Assembly (NCBI GenBank): GCA_024305745.1
Contig: JAHRBS010000016.1
Location: forward strand, 1 to 64,000
Direction of reading: 5' to 3'
Source of the DNA: Polyporus tsugae
Lineage: Eukaryota; Basidiomycota; Agaricomycetes; Polyporales; Polyporaceae
Length of the DNA stretch: 64,000 bases
The translations under genes were made by a program, and so were the position numbers. The notes under the pieces are model-generated. The model did not search any database. It saw only the letters and a program-made list of their open reading frames with translations, and had not been told where the DNA came from. Positions 25,282 to 36,896 of this stretch are shown in pieces (position 1 is the stretch's first letter; the number at the start of each line of letters is the position of its first letter).

Positions 25282-26910
25282 TCATCCCATCCGGAGTCCG
25301 TGTTTATCTCCCTGGCCGTGAACCCCTGCGTGCCTGGGACAAACACCGCGGCGCCCACACGTCCGGCCGCAACCGAGACCCACGCGCGAGCCCTGAGGCT
25401 GGGGCTGACCATACTTCGTGAGCGGGATGTCGACATGAGACGCAGCGGGAGTGAACGAGACGGAGGCGGTCGACTCGAGCATCGACGGGCTGCTGCTGCC
25501 ATACGGCATGTTGTTCGTGAGCTTCGCCTGACGCGCCTTGCGGCGGTCGTAGATCACAAGCGGCTTCGCCTCGTTCATCTTGTGGTAGATGTACCACATC
25601 GCGCCGACCGTCATCAGCGTCGTCAGCCCGACGACAACGTACTTGATGATGTTGTCCGACGTGCTGCTCGTCCCGTCCTCGGACTGCTCGAGCGCGACCC
25701 CGAGGTAGACGGTGATGAACTGCTTCGGGAGCGACAGGATCGCCGCGATCGAGAACGTCATCACGCCCATGCCGCACGTCGAGAACACCGCGGTCGTGAC
25801 TGTGCGCGGAACCGGTCAGCACTCGACGGCACACAAGGAGAATCGGGACGCACAGTGGCCGGGGATGGCGCTCAGCCGCGCGATCAGCGCGATCTTGAAG
25901 CCGCCTTCGCGGACGACGCGCGCCAGGCACGCATATTGCAACTTCGTCCGCTCCAGCTTCTCTCCGCGCGCGGCACAGCAGTACTTGAACGCGCTTCGTG
26001 ATGAGAACGCGGAAATGAGCGTCCTTTTCATACCAAACGACCGCAGTACTCACTAAAAGTTTCCCAGTTCGCCGAGGAAAGTGCCTGCCGCGACGATCCC
26101 GAAGCCGGGCCAGAGACCCCAGACGAGACCACAGAGGATGGCGACGATCTCGTGGCCGAAGAGGGGAGGGAAGGAGATGACGAAGAGGACGCCGATCGGG
26201 ATCGTCCAGCCGAATGGGAGACTGCAATGAGAACGGCATCAGCGCCGATCATGGCAGGACAGAAGAATCAAATGGGGGTGGCGGTGAATGGGGGAAGGTG
26301 AAATAATAGATGGGCGTTGGCCCTTCCTGCGCACAGTGCTTGTGCATGGCAACGGCGAGGCTTGGCGCAGTGACGGACATGCGACGGAGGAAAACGGGAC
26401 GCACCCGTGCATCCAATTCGCTGCCGGCTTGAGCCAGTTGACGATCTGCTTGTGGTATACGGTGAAGAGGATGATGCCGACCAAGGAAATGGCGAACGCG
26501 ACGTAGTACCCTGCGCCGCAAACCGTCAGCTGTAGCGCACCGAGGAACAAGCAACGCGAGCACGCACAAAACCATTCCTTGCGGATCCAATACTTCCACT
26601 TGAGCATGCGCTCCCAGTCGAAGACGCCCTTCTGGAGCTCCTTGGCCTCGCTCGGGGTGGGACTGGGGGTCCTGTTGATGGCGTGGACGTCGAGGCCGGC
26701 CTTGGCGTGGCCGTCGCCGTAGGAATACCGCTTGTGTGGGGCGTGTTTGTCCGAGTCGTGGTCGCGCTCGCCGGAGGAGTCGCTGTCGAAGGACCTGGCG
26801 TCGAGGCGGGTGTCAGGGGGATAGGGATATGGGGGGTTGGAGTTGACGTTTGCGTAGTGTCCGGCGGAGGAAGGCTCGCGGGAACCGTAGGGAGAGCGTG
26901 GGGCAGCCAT
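25282..26910 (-). CDS. TVP38/TMEM64-family Golgi membrane protein (copy 3, intact)
   Basis: This has the same four-exon structure as copy 2. Exon 1 is 26910-26405 and encodes KQIVNWLKPAANWMHG at its end. The VTT/SNARE-associated Golgi domain and the C-terminal AMWYIYHKMNEAKPLVIYD are conserved. The first intron is shorter than in copies 1 and 2 (a deletion near 26390). A few synonymous and C-terminal substitutions separate it from copy 2, for example KLTNNMPYG in place of KLANKMPYG. The reading frame is open, so with copy 2 the locus has at least two apparently functional genes. Confidence 0.87.
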
Positions 26911-27771
26911 GGTGACGAGGATGTATGAGGGTGTGGAAGAAGATGAGAGACAAGAAGGACGATGGGAGAATCAAGCGATCGCCGAAGAAGAAGAAGAGAA
27001 GGAAGAAGGTGTCGCGTCGAACTAGACCAGCCAGAGAGACAGAACGAGAATGGTGAGCGAGTGGAGTAGTGGCGGCCTGAGGCGGAGAGAGAGGGAGAGA
27101 GTAAAAGCGGGGGCGGGAGCGCGGGAGAGCGCTGCTTGGGCCTGCGCTGAGCACTGCTCCGACTCGCCGTTACGGGTGTGCCTGGCCCGGATCAGGGCGC
27201 CGACTGATGGCCACGCCTCGCAATGCGCCCTCCCGCCTCGTCCCGCCTCTTGATCACCGCCGTCAGTCGGCCAGTCGTTTACACCACCTCGCGTGCTCTC
27301 ATTCCAGAGCAGACTCTCGTATTTTTCTCAATCCTGTCCGCACACAGTCCAGAGCTTTGCAGTCGTCCGACTCGGCGGTGCAACACCAGCGCAGTCCGTT
27401 CAAGTGATCATGACACACGCGCCGTGTGCACGTGCTACCGCCTTCGTGCTTATGCATCATCCCTCTCCGACCTCGCTGATCGAATTTTCCTCTCTGGCTA
27501 TGGCTACATAACGAACTCGCGACTGACGGCTTTCCTGCTGAGCCACAGGGACTCGTTCACTCTGGTTGGCTACGCAGTGATGGAAGTACATAAAGTACTC
27601 GCCAAATAAGCACACGCAGTCCGTATTTTCCTCCACTATCTCAAGGTAATTAACCGACACTCAAGCTGGGCAGACAGCCAACCGCGCTCGCGCGAGGCGG
27701 CTCATAGTCCCGTCTTCGACTATGATTCACGGGTGCAGTGCGCGAGCCCTCCCCGAGCGTGGCGCGCACTC

Positions 27772-27784
27772 CACTGCGTGAAAT
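27772..27784 (+). repeat. Left terminal inverted repeat of the CACTA-type element
   Basis: CACTGCGTGAAA, matching the inverted right end with one mismatch. It is preceded by the CTC target duplication. Confidence 0.85.
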
Positions 27785-28132
27785 TTGAAATTGTGGCGCG
27801 AAAAAAGTTGGGAGTAACTCGGTAATTTCCTAGATGTTTTCGACAGATTTCTCTAGAATTCTCCCCTAGAAAGATCTCGAGCGAAATCCCCATGTTTTGC
27901 CCACATTCCTTCCAAGTTGTTCCAGACCTCCCAAACCCCCGTTATCGTTGTTCCGACAAGTGTGCGTCAACGCCGGATAAGTCCTCGACAAGTCCTCAAT
28001 TACGGTTATCCACGGGGAACGGTCACGGCCAGCACACGCATCTGACGCGTCGAGACGCGTCGAGCTCAAGCGCTCATAATTCTCCCTTGTTCGTCCTCTT
28101 CCTCACCGCTCTACTGAGGCCGTCGGCTCACC

Positions 28133-31100
28133 ATGGATCAAGAGTCTCGCTGGCAGAGGGTGGTGGAGTGCCGCTGTAAGTCGCATGGGTGCCAGATGAC
28201 GGTGCGGGGCTTTCGATGGCAGTCTCAGCAAGTCCGGAGGAGGCACGAGCGCGAGGATGGGCAACGGCAGAGAGAGGAGGTCTCCCAATTACCCGCACCG
28301 ACTATATGCGCTCAACCTGGGACACCATCTACGTATTTTCAACCTGCTGGATCTCTTGGCTACGAGAATACTTCTGGCAACAGCCTGACTGTATTTTCGG
28401 AAGAGCTTGATCCCGGCACTGGCTCTGATTTGGACCCCTCACCTGCTGCAGCTCCGAGTCGGGCAACGTCCTCATCCCCTCTGCCACCAATGCAGGAGGG
28501 CTTTCTCGACGACAATATGTCTGGGTTTGCCGACGACGACGCTCTCTCGAATGCTGAGGATGATCTGGGACCCCCTTCGAGTGATCCGCTCTCGGATAGT
28601 CTCCACGGCAGCTCATCTCCGAGTGCGCCATCCAGTCGACAACCCACTCCCGAGCTACAGGCTCCACCCAACGTCTCTCGCTTGAAGGCGCAAGCCGACT
28701 TCGTGCTTGACCCCGACTCTCGCTCCATGGTACCTCCCGCTTTCCAGGAAAAATCCGGTATTCGTCTACTCTACATGCAGGCTGCACTGGCGAATGTCTT
28801 TGGCTCGTCCACCGTTGAACAGGCAACAAACCAAATCTCTGATGGCCTGGACCTCATCGAAGATACCATGGGGTCTCTTCCCAACTCCCCGAAGCCGGCT
28901 CGATCACTCGCTACCGTGAAGCGGCGCCTTGGGCTCAACGTCGACGACTACATTGACAGACGTGCCATCTGTACGGCATGTTACAAACATTACAGCCCCG
29001 CCGACATTACTGCGCTCCCCTCTCCATCCTGTACAGTCAAACGGTGCTCCGGCCGTGTCTACTGCATCAAACACGACGGAAGTGGGGTCGAGAAGCGCGT
29101 TCCGGCAAAGATCCAGACCTACTCCTTCATGAAAGCCTTGCAGCGCTTTCTCCTTCGCCCCGACTTCGTTCAGAATCTTATTTTCCCTTCATCTTTCTCT
29201 GATCGTCGACCACTCCGGGAAGATGAGCCTATGCATGATTTCCACGACGGAGAGGCGTTCGGCAACTTGGTACTTGGGCTCGAACGCATCAAACTCGCGG
29301 ACGGCTCGATCGCCGACTGTCAAACATACCTAGGCACGCCGATCACACTGAAGGACGTCCCTTTCGGCCTCAGTCTATCTGTTTACATCGACTGGTACGT
29401 TTCTCGCTTCTTCGTTGATCCTACTAATCAACTGTTACTATAGGTACGGGATTGTCAGCGGACGCCCGCACTCGGCCGGTGCAGTCTACATAGCATTCAA
29501 CAACCTGCACCGCTCCGTCCGATTCCTTCAGAGAAACGTCCACCTTGCAACCAATATTCCTGGGCCAAAAGAACCGAGCCTGGAACAGATGAATCATGCA
29601 CTCGAGCCCATCGTGGAAGAGATCTTGACGCTATACCAAGGTGCGTCATGATTGCTTTCAGCGCTCCGTTTATGAAGCGACTTGACATTTGAGGTGTTAC
29701 CATGGCGATGTATGGCCAACGTATGCCCGTCGAGATCTTCGGAGGGATCGAATCCCGGGTGTTCGACGTCCAGGGTGCGCGCAAGTGTGAGGGCGCGGCC
29801 GCACATTCACACAACATCCACCCATGCAACCTGTGCCTGATCTCGCATAGCGACATCAACGGCCCCGCTGGTTACGAAGTTGAAAGTACGTCCTGTCATG
29901 CATAACACATCGTAATGTGGACTTATATAATATGCGTGTGCGGTAGATTTCCAAATACGGGACGACTTTACGCAATTACAGCGCCTTTCATATTGATACG
30001 GAAAACGCGTTTTCGTGCGAGCCAGCGTCTCAAAGGCGCTCCTGGAGACGCCAAAGGATCACGAGACCGGAATGCGGGACCGGGTGACGAGTTACTCAAT
30101 GTTACATGAGTGTGACAAACGACCGTGAGCTTCGACCCCAGGGTTCCGGGGTATTCAGACGGCCCATATTCGAGTTTTCATCCATAAATCGCAATTTAAT
30201 ACACCCAGAGGTATTCCTATGCCATTTCTAAGGAGGAAAATGACACCAAAGTGAACTTCCGCCAACTCAGTGACAGAGTGACTCTCCGGTTCTCCGGCTT
30301 TCTTCGCTTCCCGCCAGCCCGGCACAGCGTTCGGGTTCAGAACGCCCTTGAGACGCTGGCTCGAACGAAAACACGTTTTCCGTATCAACATGAAAGGCGC
30401 TGTAACAGCTGCCTGGAAGTCTCGCGAAGCAAAGTCCGAGCGTGCACAGAAGAGAATCCTCGACGAGAGCGGCTCACGATGGACGGAATTCATGGCACTT
30501 CCCGGCTGGATGCCAGTAAGCGGGGCAGCCGTTGATTTTATGCACAACTTCTACCGTACGTCGCTTTCGAACTGCTGATTATGAGACTATTGAATACTTG
30601 TATCGTGCATAGTCGGAATCGTCAAGAGTATGTTTATGGACTTCCTCGTCAACGGGTACTGCCTCAATAAGACAATGTGGGACATGCTTGAAGCGACGGT
30701 GAACTCGATCAAGTGGCCGTCAGGGATTGGTCAGCTGCCCACGAATGTACGTGATTGGCATATGTTATGCATGCCGTGCCTCGTATTTCAATATCTGCAC
30801 ACAGCTCGCCGAGAACCATAGTCTGGCCAAGGCAGATCAATGGCGTCGCTGGGCGAATATCCAGTTCACCGTGCTCTGGATCTGCTGGCGGAACCAAAAC
30901 GACCAGATCCGTGCCTGTCCTCCCAATGTCCCTGGTAGCGCGAAGAAGCGACCGGTGTTCAGCCGTGCCAGCCTTGCAGCGATCTATGATGTCTTTCTCA
31001 AGGCGTCAATTGTGGAGCGGACCCTTGCGGCGAAGAGCATCTCAATGGAAGATGTCGAACGGGGTCATGGATACCTCCAGCATGGTGTCTGCCAAGCGAT

Positions 31101-32222
31101 GCTACGTCTCGGCGTGCACCTCGTCCCTAATCACCATCTCGGTATGCACTACCCGGGGATCTTCCGTCTCGGCGGCCCTTCCTATGCCTGGTGGCTGTAT
31201 GCCCAGGAACGGTTCAATGGCGAACAGGAAAACGTCAATCATAACGGCCATGCCGGAGGCGAGATGGAGCTTACGTTGCTTCGGAATTGGATTGCGAAGC
31301 ATCGGCTTAACGAACTTGTACGTGCGACTATCTCTCCTCGATCTTGCTGACCCTCTCGTGCATAGGTTTCGTCGCTACCGGAGTCAGCAACGGCCAAAGA
31401 ACGCGCCCTCCTCAAGCGCGTCATTAATGGTGATGGGCCGGCACGCGGAACATTGCGTACACAACTCGCGGGCTTCACTCAGGGCGATCGAGTTTACCGT
31501 CCCAAGCTGTCAAAGCATCCGACAAATCTTTGTATGCTCCCTGACCCATTTGTGTATAGCTTACTGCTTGACTTCGCCCGCCGGACGTGGCCTGCCTTGA
31601 GAATCATCGACGACCTCGATGAAGGACCATCTGCGACCACGTTCATGGCAGATCGATCAGCCTTCAAGCTTCCCTTCATCACCAAGGGTGGTGTTCGATA
31701 CGGGAGTGTTGCGGACAAACGAACGGAGGCAGACGAACATGCCTGTGTCGACTTCGACGATTCTCGCATCCCCTGCAAGCTACTGTACCACTTTGAGCTT
31801 CATATTGGCGCCGAGGCTCCGGTGATGTGCTCTGTCATCCAGCGAATGTGTGCAGATGACAAGATACTGGTCTTTCCTTGGTCATTATAGTAAGTCCAAT
31901 CATCGGATGTGGTAAACTACTGATTACCGCTCCACAGCTTGACAGAACTTGGCATTTATGTCGCATATGCCGATTGGTACCAACCGCCTGAAGTCGTCAG
32001 TGTGTCCCGCCTCTCCGCCGCTGTCGCCATCCTCCCGTTCACATCACACATGCTCGGGGACGAGCATCTCCTGTGGGCGGTGCACTCGTTTGACCGCGTA
32101 AGTGTTTGTTTTTGTTCGAGTCCTTGTATTTAATATCTTACTACACAGACAGACGGGAATCGAGCCTGACGACGACTGGTTCAACACACTCGCTGATGAA
32201 CTTGAGCTTCAAGACATTTAAT
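28133..32222 (+). CDS. CACTA/Plavaka-type transposase
   Basis: This is a multi-exon gene. The first exon (28133-29394) starts MDQESRWQRVVECRC and encodes a Ser/Pro/Asp-rich N-terminus, then VDDYIDRRAICTACYKHYSP with paired cysteines that suggest zinc binding. A 49-nt intron (29395-29443) follows. Later exons encode YGIVSGRPHSAG, EIFGGIESRVFDVQGARKC with HPCNLCLISHSDI, an exon with SGAAVDFMHNFY, then MDFLVNGYCLNKTMWDMLE and WRRWANIQFTVLWICWRNQN. The next exons include HGVCQAMLRLGVHLVPNHHL, a segment with NVNHNGHAGGEMELTLLRNW, and a C-terminus ending WFNTLADELELQDI at 32222. This pattern fits basidiomycete Plavaka transposases, which cut and paste the element through its inverted repeats. I saw no obvious internal stop, so it may be recently active. 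Confidence 0.8.
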
Positions 32223-32256
32223 ACAGATTCCTAGCAAGACGCCGCCAGTCGGTGAT

Positions 32257-33935
32257 CTAGTCGCGGCCGATCTCGAACATCTCCGCTACATCCTTTCCCC
32301 CCGCTGCTCGCTCCAACTGTTCCTGGGCCTCAGCGACATCTTTCACATTATCGACGCGCGGGATCTTCTTGCGTTTGCCCCCTGCTGCTGCGCTTGTGCT
32401 TGCGGGCTTCTTGTCTTCCTCGGGATCCTTCTCGTCGCCCCATGCTACTCCGCTGATCGCCACCATCTTGAGCCGGTACCACTCCGGGTGGTCTGTGAGT
32501 ACCAATGGGTTCACCTGCCATGCACGGATGCGCGTGCTGAGCTCTCGTGCTGTAGTTGGGGTGGCATTGGGATCGGCGGCCCCTCGGATGCATGAGATCA
32601 TGCTGCGTGCCGATCTCGGATTGGGGTCAGGCTGCGAGTCGATGAAGTCGTACAGGTCTTGTGCCTGGTTACCAGGTAAGCATCGTTTCATTTTCATTAT
32701 CCGCATGTTTCGCACCTCGAGACTCCTGTAGTAAGGAGTGTGGCTCACATATCGAGTTGCTTTGTTGTTGACATACGAAGCAGGGTCGTCTTCATCGTCG
32801 GACATGGCATTCAAGATGAAAGCGGAGTCGTACTTCGCATCTTCGTACTTCGTTCCCTTGCGCTTGCGATTGCACTGTTCGCATTTCTAGATCTTGATAG
32901 TGAGTGATGTCTTGCGGCCCACCCATCATGAATATAAACTCACTGCCTTCGCGCGCGATCGCAGCACTGCAGCTGAACGACCCTTTCCCTTCGGAGGCTT
33001 CTTCAACAGGGGCGGCCCAGGTGCATTCCCGTCATCATTCTCGGCTGCCCCTTCTCCTCCATCCTCCTCAGGCTCGTCTTCCTCGCTACTCTCATCTGCT
33101 TGATTCCCAGCTCCTTCGCCAGCACTCCGCTTTCGCATCAACTTTGTCAGATATTGCCACCGCTCGCGCACTCGCTTCTCAAGGTCGACTGGAAGCGTGT
33201 CCTCAATATCTTGGGCCGCGCGAGGGTTCCAGGTTGGGCCGTGGGTTCGTATCCAGCGACAGACTTTTGCTAGGCCGGCCGCATTCACCTTGCTATCGGG
33301 AGGTTCGTCCCACTTGAAGCGGGTGAGCTTTTTCTTCGTTTGGGGGTCTCGCGGCCAGTCATCGTCGTCCATACTAACCCCCTCTGGATAATTGGGCAGC
33401 GCATCCCTCCGAAGTGCGGGGACACCAAGACGCTTCTTGAACGCCTTGTTCATGATGATCTGTCAAAGCCCCGGATCCATCAGCAACGTACACAGTACTA
33501 TCAGTCGATCATGCTCGGCCAATGCCTTGCCTTCATCATCTTCCCTTTCGCCGCCTTGACGCTTCTCTGGATCTGTTCCCCTGTGGCCATGCTTTCCTCG
33601 ACGTCCTCGGTGCCCTCTTCGCCATCCCCTTCTTCAGCCTCGTCCGCCTCATCTCCAATGCCAAGGATCCCTCGCAGCTCCCTGAATCGTGCGTTCGCCT
33701 GTGCCAGCTCTGCCTTGAGAAGTTTAATCTCGGCATACAAGACCGCTTCCTTCCTCTCCATGGCCTCTTTGTTCTCCTGTATCTCGGCTTTCAGTTGCTC
33801 GACAGCCGCCACGAGCGCTCGAAGCTTCTCTGTGTTGAGGTTTGGCGCCCTTGCAGTATTCGGTTGCTCAGCTTGGGCACCCTGGGAAGGCGGGGGCGGG
33901 GGGTCGGGCATGGTAGCGGGGGCAAAGGTCGACAC
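32257..33935 (-). CDS. Transposon accessory protein, coiled coil, unknown function
   Basis: This lies convergent to the transposase with a 34-bp gap. The 5' segment (33935-33501) starts MSTFAPATMPDPPPPP and has a long charged helix with heptad character around LRALVAAVEQLKAEIQENKE, then an acidic stretch. A second segment (33453 downward) starts MNKAFKKRLGVPALRRD and runs through a Lys-rich region. After a 57-nt intron near 32885-32940 comes a Cys pair (KCEQCNRKRKG), and the C-terminus ends KDVAEMFEIGRD. The join between the two segments is unclear, because stop codons follow the first segment and no strong donor is visible. It is either two genes or a broken one. CACTA elements often carry a second DNA-binding protein besides the transposase; that role here is inference. 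Confidence 0.55.
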
Positions 33936-34354
33936 TCCCCGCGGGTTTGCTTCGACACTCCTAGTATTCTACTGCTTCTAGTTGTGCTCCTGTTGTTCGC
34001 CCTTCAATCAATGTTGATGTATTCCGTACAAATGGGAACACATTTGCTGCATTTGAGGTTGCTCGCGTGGCGAGAGCAGGCCGGAGGGATAAGCCAAATC
34101 TGCGTGTCTCGATTGGGGCATAACCTCATTAATATCATTTCCGGTCCACAGATAAGTTATCCATAACCCTCCAGGTGGCGAGATTGCATTCGGAGAGAAT
34201 GAGCATGTAATGTGGAGGAGAACATGGGCAGAATGAGTGAACAACGTGATACTTTATTTTGGATGTTCCACCGAGCGAATGTCCGACACAATGCGTGCGA
34301 AATCTGAGAAAAACTTCCCAATTTAACGCTCATTCACCTCGATCGAAACCTCGT

Positions 34355-34367
34355 GTTTCACGAAGTG
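34355..34367 (-). repeat. Right terminal inverted repeat of the CACTA-type element
   Basis: TTTCACGAAGTG on the plus strand, the inverted counterpart of the left end. It is followed by the CTC target duplication at 34368-34370. Confidence 0.85.
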
Positions 34368-35960
34368 CTCTTCCCGATCCACCGGAAGTTGCACAACACA
34401 TTGCGTTGGGGGGCAAGGCGCCGCCGACTGGGACGCTTCTAGTTCTCTCTCCGACAGCTTTCGCTCTCGCTTTCTCGCCGGTTCTCTCTCCCGTCGTCGA
34501 ATGTCGACGCGTCAAAACGTGCTCTTCCACCTTCCTTTTCGGCCGCTCTTCTGCCTCTTTCCAATGACAGTTTGAGACGCGGCTCGAAGTGGCAAGTCTC
34601 TATATAATTACGCGTCAGACACCCGAGAGCTCGAGCCTCAAACAACGCCCACCGCGCCCTGCACTAGGCTGCCCATCTCGCGTGTTGCGCCGCTCTCCCG
34701 GCGCGCGGTCCGCTTTCTCGCCTGCGTACGTGTTCCGCGCTTCAAACACCCGCTCATATGTCTTCAAATCATCTGTCCCCCATACACCGTTGCGTTCGGC
34801 GTGCCTGAGGTCGTTTCCCCGCTATTTCTCGGGTGCGTCGGTCAGCTATGACTGCAAGACACACGAGGACGGACGTGAGCCCGTCCGAGGTGCAAGGTAC
34901 GGCCTGTCTTTGAAAGCAATCGTAGCACGGTGCTCACGGAGGCCCCGGCCTTCAATCTCGCGACAGAGCCACGGATGAATGCTATGTAGTGTGCATGCAT
35001 ACGCCCGAGCAAGTTGGATCGGACAAGGACTCACGACCGGCCCTCACGCTCCGCGGAACGACCGTGACGCCCTGAGCCAGCGAGGAGCGATGCGAAGACG
35101 AAGGAAGGCGGGGAGAACACTCGGTTGACCCCTCAAAGCTACGGAGTACATGTAGAGGCCAGATGTACTCGAGGACGTGAAGACGTAGCGAAGCGGAATC
35201 AAAGCGAGATCACAGGGACGAGGCAGAACGACTTCTCGGAGCCACAGGACGCATACACGCCTCGTCTGACTGCAAGCGCATACATGTAAGCACAGTGGAG
35301 CAGCGCCGCGTCCGACGGTTGCCTCCACTATACTTGGACCTGCATTCAGCTGTACATGTGGATTCAACTTGGTCGACAATGGATCGATCGCAAACTTCTT
35401 GGATGGCAGCCGACGCACCTCTACTCCCCGTGAGACCGTCCCTTCCGGGCGATGTCCCTTACAAGGTTCGAGATGGGATGTGGACGTCTCCGGGCTATTG
35501 GACGCGGTCAACCGAAAGAGAGCGAGCGTGGTGCGCGCGGGTGGCCCGATGCTGCAGTAAGTAACGGTTTTCGAACAGGTGAGTGATTAAATTGGCTCTG
35601 GAGTTACTGGACGGTTGATACTTACTGTAGCGTTCAGACGTTCAGTAAAACCCTGGTTCGCCCGAAATATATGGCTCTGGGGAAGTACCGCGCGGAGGCC
35701 GACGACAACGTCATACCCGGCCAGTATCCCTAGCCGGTTCACAATACATATCGGAGGCGGCTCTTTCATGCAGCGCGCTCGCCCGGATTCCAACTCCGTA
35801 GAAACAACACCTTAACAACACACACAAGACACTGACAGCTGGAACAAGGTGTCTGGCACCCGTCTATTGGACCGCGACTAACTAGCACACGCCAATACAA
35901 AAGCACCTCTCGAGTATCCTCGTCCTCGTCCTCGTCAGGGTCACATGGTACAGACTCAGT
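34368..35960. repeat. Diverged continuation of the tandem unit
   Basis: The sequence from 34368 aligns with 5153 onward of copy 1 and 16424 onward of copy 2. Shared stretches include the GATCCACCGGAAGTTGCACA region and the ACACGAGGACGGACGTGAGC region near 34861. It has many more substitutions and indels than the array copies have with each other, for example loss of about 20 nt near 34573. No gene was recognised within it. Confidence 0.8.
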
Positions 35961-35969
35961 ATCTGCCGC

Positions 35970-36896
35970 TCAGTTGGGCAGCGCGTTGATCGTCTGCTGC
36001 AGCTGCCCGTACACCGTCGACGACGCCGGGCACCCGACGCCGGGACCGTGGAGGTTCTGGAGCGTCGAGAGCAGCGTCGCGATGCGCGCCTGCTGGTCGC
36101 CCTTGGAGTTGCTCGTCGGGAAGGGCGCCCCGATGGGCGGGTTGTTCACCATGTGGCCCGCCGCGACGTTCGCGTTCAACGCCTGCAATGAAGACGACGA
36201 TGTGAGCAAATCCGGTCTCGAAAGGCTACGGCTACGTATACGAGAGGGAGAGAGACGCACAGTGATGAACTGGTCGCGCGCGGGTGGGCACGCGCAAGGA
36301 ATGTTGATGTTGTTGACGCCCTTGCAGTTGCCAGTCCCGTCGGGCGATGTGCCCGCGACTACACCAAAGTCGGGCACGAGCGCAGGGTCGACGCCGCCAG
36401 TGGCGGGAGCTGCAGGCGCAGCTGGGGCAGCGGGCGCGGCGGGCGGAGCAGGCGCGGGGGCAGGTGCGGGCGCGTCGGTGCCCGCCTCGATGGCCTGCTG
36501 CTGCGCGCCGAACGTCGTCGCCGCCTGGGGGCACCCGACGCCGGGTCCGTGGAGGTTCTGGAGGGTGACGGTGGCGGTGAAGAGGCGCGCGAGCTTGGAC
36601 GCCTTGGAGTCGTCCTCGGGGAAGGTGACGCCCTTGACGGACGGGTTGTTGATCACGAACCCGGCGTTGACGTTCTGGTTCAGCTGCGCGATGAACTGGT
36701 CGCGCGGGGGCGGGCACGCGCAGGGGATGTTGATGTTGTTGACGCCCTTGCAGTTGCCCGTCCCGTCGGGCGACGTGCCTGCGACGACGCCAAACTCGGG
36801 AACGAGCGCGGGGTTGACGTCGCGGCGAGCGAGCGGGCGCGAGTGGACGGAGGCGGCGATGGCGGCGGCGGCGAGGACGGCGGTGGTGAACTTCAT
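35970..36896 (-). CDS. Secreted two-repeat cysteine-containing protein, unknown function
   Basis: The start is ATG 36896-36894. One 78-nt intron (36260-36183, GT-AG) lies near the 3' end, giving about 282 residues. Residues 1-20 form a signal peptide (MKFTTAVLAAAAIAASVHS), and LARR just after it is a likely Kex2 processing site. Two related modules of about 95 residues follow. Each contains NPALV or DPALVP with FGVVAGTSPDGTGNCKGVN, then NIPCACPP and RDQFI, and ends in LQNLHGPGVGCP, giving four cysteines per module. An Ala/Pro linker joins them. The intron splits the second module at the position where the array pseudogene also has an intron. A TATA-like motif on the minus strand lies near 37112-37120. 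The family is recognised only as small secreted fungal proteins; function unknown. Confidence 0.82.
   Translation of the reverse strand: MKFTTAVLAAAAIAASVHSRPLARRDVNPALVPEFGVVAGTSPDGTGNCKGVNNINIPCACPPPRDQFIAQLNQNVNAGFVINNPSVKGVTFPEDDSKASKLARLFTATVTLQNLHGPGVGCPQAATTFGAQQQAIEAGTDAPAPAPAPAPPAAPAAPAAPAAPATGGVDPALVPDFGVVAGTSPDGTGNCKGVNNINIPCACPPARDQFITVRLSPSRIRSRSLSRPDLLTSSSSLQALNANVAAGHMVNNPPIGAPFPTSNSKGDQQARIATLLSTLQNLHGPGVGCPASSTVYGQLQQTINALPN

Larger units (their letters stand above)
22581..27771. repeat. 11.27 kb tandem unit, partial copy 3
   Basis: This copy matches copy 2 almost perfectly to about 24190. After that it shows scattered substitutions relative to copies 1 and 2, which still agree with each other. 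It carries an expanded minisatellite. The unit is cut at 27771 by the CACTA-type transposon, exactly where copies 1 and 2 read on without interruption near 5155 and 16426. A more diverged continuation of the unit follows the transposon from 34368. Confidence 0.95.
27772..34367. mobile_element. CACTA-superfamily (Plavaka-like) DNA transposon, 6.6 kb
   Basis: The left end begins CACTGCGTGAAA. The right end, reverse complemented, begins CACTTCGTGAAA, so the terminal inverted repeats are imperfect, about 12 bp, and start with CACT. The flanks are CTC at 27769-27771 and CTC at 34368-34370, a 3-bp target duplication. In array copies 1 and 2 the same site reads GCGCACTCTTCCCG with a single CTC, which is the empty site. 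Inside are a transposase gene on the plus strand and a convergent coiled-coil gene on the minus strand. CACT-type ends, a 3-bp duplication and this transposase type fit the CMC/CACTA superfamily, of which Plavaka is the basidiomycete lineage. Confidence 0.88.

Noticed and set aside
27772..34367. KDZ (Kyakuja/Dileera/Zisupton) transposon
   Set aside because: KDZ elements make 8-bp target duplications; here the duplication is 3 bp and the ends start CACT, which fits CACTA/Plavaka.
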